A stretch of DNA of 10,444 nt from assembly GCA_038247995.1 (NCBI GenBank), contig JBBRUG010000207.1, positions 1 to 10,444 of the forward strand, given 5' to 3'. The translations under genes and the position numbers were made by a program. Positions 7,302 to 10,444 of the stretch are shown piece by piece (the first letter of the stretch is position 1; every line of letters begins with the position of its first letter). The notes beneath the pieces were generated by a model that was not told the DNA's origin, searched no databases, and saw nothing but the letters and a program-made list of their open reading frames with translations. The stretch comes from JBBRUG01 sp038247995 (lineage in GTDB: Bacteria > Chloroflexota > Chloroflexia > Chloroflexales > Chloroflexaceae).

Positions 7302-9128
7302 ATGCAACAGAAAGTGCTCGACGGCCGCTACGAGCTAGAGCGCAAGATCGGCGAGGGCGGTATGGCCCGCGTCTACATCGGGCGTGATCTTCGGCTCAAT
7401 CGGCGTGTGGCCGTCAAAATTCCGCATCCCCATATTATCGCCGACAGTGATTTCTTGAGCCGCTTTCGCCACGAGGCGCAGGCTGCCGCAATGCTGACCC
7501 ATCCCAATCTTGTGGATGTCTATGATGTCGGCCAGGACGGCGACATCCACTACATTGTGATGGAGTATGTCGAGGGTACTGATCTTAAGACGCTGATCAA
7601 TCGTGAGGCGCCGCTGCCGATTGCGCGTGCCCTGGCCATCGCCGAGCAGATTGCGCGCGGCCTGCACGCCGCCCACCGGGTTGGCCTCGTACACCGCGAT
7701 GTGAAGCCGCAGAATGTGATCGTCACCCCCGACGGCTTCGCCCGCATTACCGATTTCGGGGTTGCGAAGAGCCATCTGAGCACGGCGCTCACGGAGACGG
7801 GCGTGTCATTCGGCACCGTCGATTACATCTCGCCCGAGCAGGCCCAGGGTTTGCCTGCCGGCCCCCAGGCCGATATTTACGCGCTGGGCGTGGTGCTCTA
7901 CGAGATGCTGACCGGTCGCCTGCCTTTCAGCGGCAATAATGCCGTGGCGGTGGCGATGAAGCACGTCGCCGAAGTGCCGCCGCCGCCGCGCACGTTTAAC
8001 CGCCAGATCCCGCCGCATATTGAGGCGCTGGTACTGCGCGCAATGGCAAAAGATCCCGCTCAACGCCCGCGCAGCGCGGAAGAATTTGCCCGTCTGCTCA
8101 CCGGCGTTAGTCAATTGGGTGAACAGGAGACGGTCATGGGCCCCGGCGTGAATGTGCGCCCGCCTAGCCCGGCTCGCCCAGCAAATGTGCCGCCCACGCC
8201 GCAACCGGGACGCCCAGCCAATGGCGGCACCAGTCGGACGCCGATCATTCCGCCGCATCGCACGACGCCGGCCCGCGCACCACGTCAGGAAGGGGTCGGC
8301 TGCGGGGTATTTCTGGTGGGGATGCTCATCCTGGGCGGTGTGCTGGGCATGATCGTGCTCTTCAGTAGCGGCGTCTTCGGGGGCCTCTTCGATTGGATTG
8401 GCGGGAGTGTTCAGCGGCCCACAAGTGTCGTGCCGACAGAAAGCCCAACCGCTACGGCTGAAATAACGCCCACGCCTGATCTGCGGGTCAGCGTGCCAAG
8501 CTTGATCGGCCTGACCGATGGGGCGGCTCAGGATCAACTGCGCCAGTTCGAACTCAGTCCGGTGGTACGCGAGGCGAACAACGCTGACGTGCCGATTCGT
8601 CAGGTGATCAGCCAGGATGTCGCGGCAGGCACCTTGTTACTGCCGGGTGAACCAGTGATCTACACGGTGAGCCTGGGGCCGTTACAGGTAACGGTGCCGA
8701 ATGTGACGAACAGTCGCGTGAATGTGGCCCGCCAGCAGATCGAGGCGGTCGGGTTGCAGGTGGAACTGATCGAGCAGCCGAGCACTAGTGTCGATGCGGG
8801 CTTCATAATCAGTCAATCGCCGAGCGCCGGCTTGAATGAGATTCAGGGCGCAACGGTAACGCTTCGGGTCAGTCTGGGCGATGTGGTGCGCTTTCCAAAT
8901 GTGATCGGTTTGCAGCGCGCCGATGCCGAGGCCATTTTGGGCAATACACTGGGGTTGGAGTTGATTTTTGTCGATGAGCAGGGGCCGGATCGCCTGCCCG
9001 GCTTCACCGATTACGCTCCGAATGAAGTGGTGAGTGCGGCGATCGATGGCGGTACAGGGGTGGTTAACGGTGAGTTTATCCCGCGTGGTAGCCGAATTGT
9101 TCTGGGCGTACGCGACCCGGAACCATAG
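7302..9128 (+). CDS. PknB-like membrane Ser/Thr protein kinase with three PASTA domains
   Basis: A 608-residue transmembrane kinase. The N-terminal cytoplasmic kinase domain (about 10-268) is complete: glycine loop IGEGGMARVY (16-25), Lys39 in VAVKI, HRDVKPQN with Asp133, DFG with Asp151, and SPEQ at 177-180, preceded by Thr-rich activation-loop residues likely to be autophosphorylated. A Pro-rich linker (about 285-328) leads to one membrane helix (about 335-355). Outside lie a Thr/Pro-rich stalk and three PASTA repeats (about 395-458, 462-525 and 528-604), which in this family sense peptidoglycan fragments or lipid II. The third is longer, with an extra acidic/Gly-rich segment. Such kinases usually tune cell-wall growth and division. 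The ATG at 7302 starts just before the kinase fold. A TTG at 7263 with a better upstream purine run (gaagagag) would add 13 residues and cannot be excluded. A partner phosphatase is not in the window. Confidence 0.93.
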   Translation: MQQKVLDGRYELERKIGEGGMARVYIGRDLRLNRRVAVKIPHPHIIADSDFLSRFRHEAQAAAMLTHPNLVDVYDVGQDGDIHYIVMEYVEGTDLKTLINREAPLPIARALAIAEQIARGLHAAHRVGLVHRDVKPQNVIVTPDGFARITDFGVAKSHLSTALTETGVSFGTVDYISPEQAQGLPAGPQADIYALGVVLYEMLTGRLPFSGNNAVAVAMKHVAEVPPPPRTFNRQIPPHIEALVLRAMAKDPAQRPRSAEEFARLLTGVSQLGEQETVMGPGVNVRPPSPARPANVPPTPQPGRPANGGTSRTPIIPPHRTTPARAPRQEGVGCGVFLVGMLILGGVLGMIVLFSSGVFGGLFDWIGGSVQRPTSVVPTESPTATAEITPTPDLRVSVPSLIGLTDGAAQDQLRQFELSPVVREANNADVPIRQVISQDVAAGTLLLPGEPVIYTVSLGPLQVTVPNVTNSRVNVARQQIEAVGLQVELIEQPSTSVDAGFIISQSPSAGLNEIQGATVTLRVSLGDVVRFPNVIGLQRADAEAILGNTLGLELIFVDEQGPDRLPGFTDYAPNEVVSAAIDGGTGVVNGEFIPRGSRIVLGVRDPEP

Positions 9129-9144
9129 CGTCCAGGAATCATAC

Positions 9145-9165
9145 AGGGCGCCTTGTCGGCGCCCT
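9145..9165. terminator. Hairpin between the convergent kinase and small-protein genes
   Basis: agggcgcc (9145-9152) and ggcgccct (9158-9165) form a perfect 8-base-pair GC-rich stem with a 5-base loop, 17 bases after the kinase stop. No T-run follows on either strand. Its position between converging genes suggests a terminator used in both directions, or a stabilising mRNA end. Confidence 0.55.
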
Positions 9166-9244
9166 AAGGTTCACAACGCTGTGGTTTAGTTCTCACGGTT
9201 TACAGGCTTCTGCGTCCTGTCTCCTGCGTCATGCCGCCTGGAAC

Positions 9245-9439
9245 TCACGCCCCAGCCTGAGCATCGCGCTCACGCATGCGCTCGGCCTGATCGAGCAGCC
9301 GGCGGCGGTCTGAAACGCTCAGCGCCTGATCGGCCGATCCGCGCCACTCTTCGTTCATGTTCCACGCCCAGATCCCGGCCTCGGTGCTAATCCAGCGCGG
9401 CGCCTTCGGCGCAGTGTTATTCAGCGTTGCACTCATCAT
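9245..9439 (-). CDS. Small Trp-rich protein of unknown function
   Basis: A 64-residue protein that I do not recognise. The middle part (about 15-33) holds four tryptophans in an APRWIST...GIWAWNMNEEWRG pattern. The C-terminal part (about 42-60) is rich in Arg, Asp, Glu and Gln and probably forms an amphipathic helix. There is no signal peptide or membrane segment. It looks real because GAAGGAG sits seven bases upstream of the first ATG, with a second ATG directly after it, and because it fills an otherwise empty stretch between two well-defined genes. It lies 162 bases downstream of the ABC ATPase gene on the same strand, with a possible promoter between, so it may be separate. No function is proposed. 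Confidence 0.65.
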   Translation of the reverse strand: MMSATLNNTAPKAPRWISTEAGIWAWNMNEEWRGSADQALSVSDRRRLLDQAERMRERDAQAGA

Positions 9440-9468
9440 CTACATTCTCCTTCTGTACGTACAAGCGT

Positions 9469-9477
9469 AGTGTATCA
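9469..9477 (-). promoter_or_regulatory. Possible extended -10 for the small-protein gene
   Basis: TGATACACT on the minus strand reads as TGn plus TACACT (4 of 6 to the consensus), about 30 bases before the ATG at 9439. There is no clear -35. It is a weak candidate. Confidence 0.25.
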
Positions 9478-9601
9478 CGGTAAGTTACAATTTCAGGATC
9501 AGCGCTACGCTCCCCCTCGCTCAGTGCTGTTCTCTGGGTGCAGTGTAGCGTAGTAACGTGAAGATCCGCTTGCGCATAGGCTATCTAGGGTAACAAAACA
9601 A

Positions 9602-10297
9602 TCATTTAGCCGCGACGATGGCCTCTTCGGCTAGATGCCCCTCGCGCACCCGGAAGATCCGGTCGGCCAGGCCAATCACCTCCGGGCTGTGGGTTACCAT
9701 CAGCATTGTCTTGCCGGCTTGGCGGGTAAGCCGGTCGAGCAGCGCCAATACTTGCGCGCCCGTCTCAGTATCGAGATTACCGGTCGGCTCGTCGGCGAGG
9801 ATGAGGTCGGGGTCGTGGATGAGCGCCCGGGCCACGGCAATGCGTTGTTGTTCGCCGCCACTCAGTCGATCAGGGGCAGCGTTCGCGCGATCGGCCAGGC
9901 CTACCTCGGCGAGCATTGCTTCGGCAGCGGCGCGGGCCGCCGGGCCGGTGCGGCCATTTAATTCCAGCGGTAACAAGACATTTTCAATCACGGTCAGTGT
10001 CGGCACCAGATTAAAGAACTGGAACACGAAGCCGACATGGCGCCGCCGAAAAAGCGTCCGCTCGCGTTCGCTCAGGCGGTTGAGTGCGCGTCCGGCGACC
10101 CACACATCACCGTTGCTTGGTGTGTCAATCCCACTGACTAGGTTGAGCAGCGTGCTTTTACCGCTGCCGCTTTTGCCCAGTAATACGGCAAGTTCACCCC
10201 GTCCAAACGTCATCGACACTTCGTGGAGCACAACCCGCTCTTGACCACCCTCGACAAAGCTTTTACTGACCCGGTCGAGGCGGATCAATGGTTCCAT
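9602..10297 (-). CDS. ABC transporter ATP-binding protein, LolD/MacB type
   Basis: A 231-residue ATPase of the LolD/MacB/FtsE class, whose members work with FtsX-like permeases to move lipoproteins, drugs or peptides, or to transmit force across the membrane. All nucleotide-binding motifs are intact: Walker A GKSGSGKST (41-49), Q-loop Gln93 in VFQFFNLVPTLT, signature LSGGEQQR (145-152), Walker B LILADE (165-170) followed by PTGNLD, and switch His203. FNLVPTLTVIENVLLPL and ADEPTGNLD are typical of the class. No permease gene follows on the minus strand; the next gene encodes the 64-residue protein. The partner must be elsewhere, possibly to the right. The ATG at 10297 was chosen because AAAGGA lies eight bases upstream and a TATAAT promoter precedes it; the open frame further upstream runs through hairpins. 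The substrate is unknown. Confidence 0.92.
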   Translation of the reverse strand: MEPLIRLDRVSKSFVEGGQERVVLHEVSMTFGRGELAVLLGKSGSGKSTLLNLVSGIDTPSNGDVWVAGRALNRLSERERTLFRRRHVGFVFQFFNLVPTLTVIENVLLPLELNGRTGPAARAAAEAMLAEVGLADRANAAPDRLSGGEQQRIAVARALIHDPDLILADEPTGNLDTETGAQVLALLDRLTRQAGKTMLMVTHSPEVIGLADRIFRVREGHLAEEAIVAAK

Positions 10298-10328
10298 ATT
10301 GCCCATCCTTTGCACGAAGTATGCCAGC

Positions 10329-10357
10329 ATTATACGTGCAAAAAGGGCGAACGTCGA
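10329..10357 (-). promoter_or_regulatory. Promoter of the ABC ATPase gene
   Basis: On the minus strand a perfect TATAAT (10329-10334) has TCGACG (10352-10357, 4 of 6 to the -35 consensus) 17 bases upstream. Transcription would start near 10322, giving a leader of about 25 bases with the Shine-Dalgarno AAAGGA. The -35 element lies inside one arm of the adjacent long hairpin. Confidence 0.6.
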
Positions 10358-10385
10358 GAGGAATTTTCCTCTCGACGTTCGCCCT
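10340..10385 (-). terminator. Long perfect hairpin with T-run
   Basis: Arms 10344-10363 and 10366-10385 are perfectly complementary over 20 base pairs, with a two-base centre. On the minus strand the stem is followed at once by TTTTT (10344-10340). It fits an intrinsic terminator for a leftward gene beyond the right edge, placed directly against the ABC ATPase promoter. The length and perfection exceed what termination needs, so a second role as an operator is possible. Confidence 0.65.
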
Positions 10386-10403
10386 AAGAGACCGTCTCTT
10401 AGG
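10383..10403. repeat. Second inverted repeat of the right-edge block
   Basis: cctaagagac (10383-10392) and gtctcttagg (10394-10403) form a perfect 10-base inverted repeat around a single central base. It shares three bases with the arm of the hairpin to its left, so in single-stranded RNA or DNA the two structures would compete slightly at their junction. Confidence 0.6.
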
Positions 10404-10439
10404 TTCGTCTGCGGTGCGCGAAGCGCACCGCCGACGAAC
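10403..10439. repeat. Third inverted repeat of the right-edge block
   Basis: gttcgtc (10403-10409) pairs with gacgaac (10433-10439). After one mismatch, gcggtgcgc (10411-10419) pairs with gcgcaccgc (10423-10431), closing a GAA triloop. It is a 16-pair stem with one mismatch. On the plus strand it is followed by A's, not T's, so it is not a plus-strand terminator. Confidence 0.6.
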
Positions 10440-10444
10440 AAAAA

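Noticed and set aside
9480..9601. Possible RNA gene or terminator in the gap after the ABC ATPase (ctacgct / agcgtag repeat about 40 bases apart)
   Set aside because: The arms are short, the loop is long and there is no T-run. No tRNA-like or other known RNA fold is visible. The rest of the gap shows nothing clear.
10298..10441. Upstream extension of the ABC ATPase frame
   Set aside because: It translates through the hairpin block and promoter, whereas the ATG at 10297 has a Shine-Dalgarno sequence and the normal family N-terminus.

Overview
The window is GC-rich chromosomal DNA. It most likely comes from a Chloroflexota bacterium, perhaps class Chloroflexia. The main clue is the membrane Ser/Thr kinase with PASTA repeats, which has a Thr/Pro-rich outer linker (PTESPTATAE...TPTP) of a type common in that phylum. 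The assignment is an inference from style; there is no rRNA or other marker here to confirm it.

Layout, left to right: (1) an alpha/beta hydrolase of the haloalkane dehalogenase/epoxide hydrolase superfamily on the minus strand (74-958), with its last ~30 bases repeated downstream at the window edge; (2) a divergent promoter region; (3) gyrA on the plus strand (1196-3670), full length with an intact active site; (4) a convergent intergenic region holding two strong inverted repeats; (5) a minus-strand response regulator with REC, GAF and HD-GYP domains (3866-5410), a predicted c-di-GMP phosphodiesterase; (6) a minus-strand nucleoside hydrolase (5537-6520); (7) a divergent promoter region; (8) a plus-strand pair: a short YprB-like RNase H-fold (DEDD) nuclease (6738-7244) and a PknB-like kinase with three PASTA domains (7302-9128); (9) a minus-strand gene for a 64-residue Trp-rich protein of unknown function (9245-9439); (10) a minus-strand LolD/MacB-type ABC ATPase (9602-10297), without its permease in view; (11) about 100 bases of three consecutive inverted repeats at the right edge (10340-10439).

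The genes look like ordinary chromosomal housekeeping and signalling genes, mostly in single-gene or two-gene units with their own promoters. The nuclease-kinase pair is the only likely operon. There are no tRNAs, rRNAs, CRISPR arrays, transposases or phage genes. I found no convincing new multi-gene system. The most unusual items are the triple hairpin block over the ABC ATPase promoter, the repeated 3' end of the hydrolase gene, the spaced direct repeats upstream of the HD-GYP gene, and active-site substitutions in the hydrolase and the nucleoside hydrolase.
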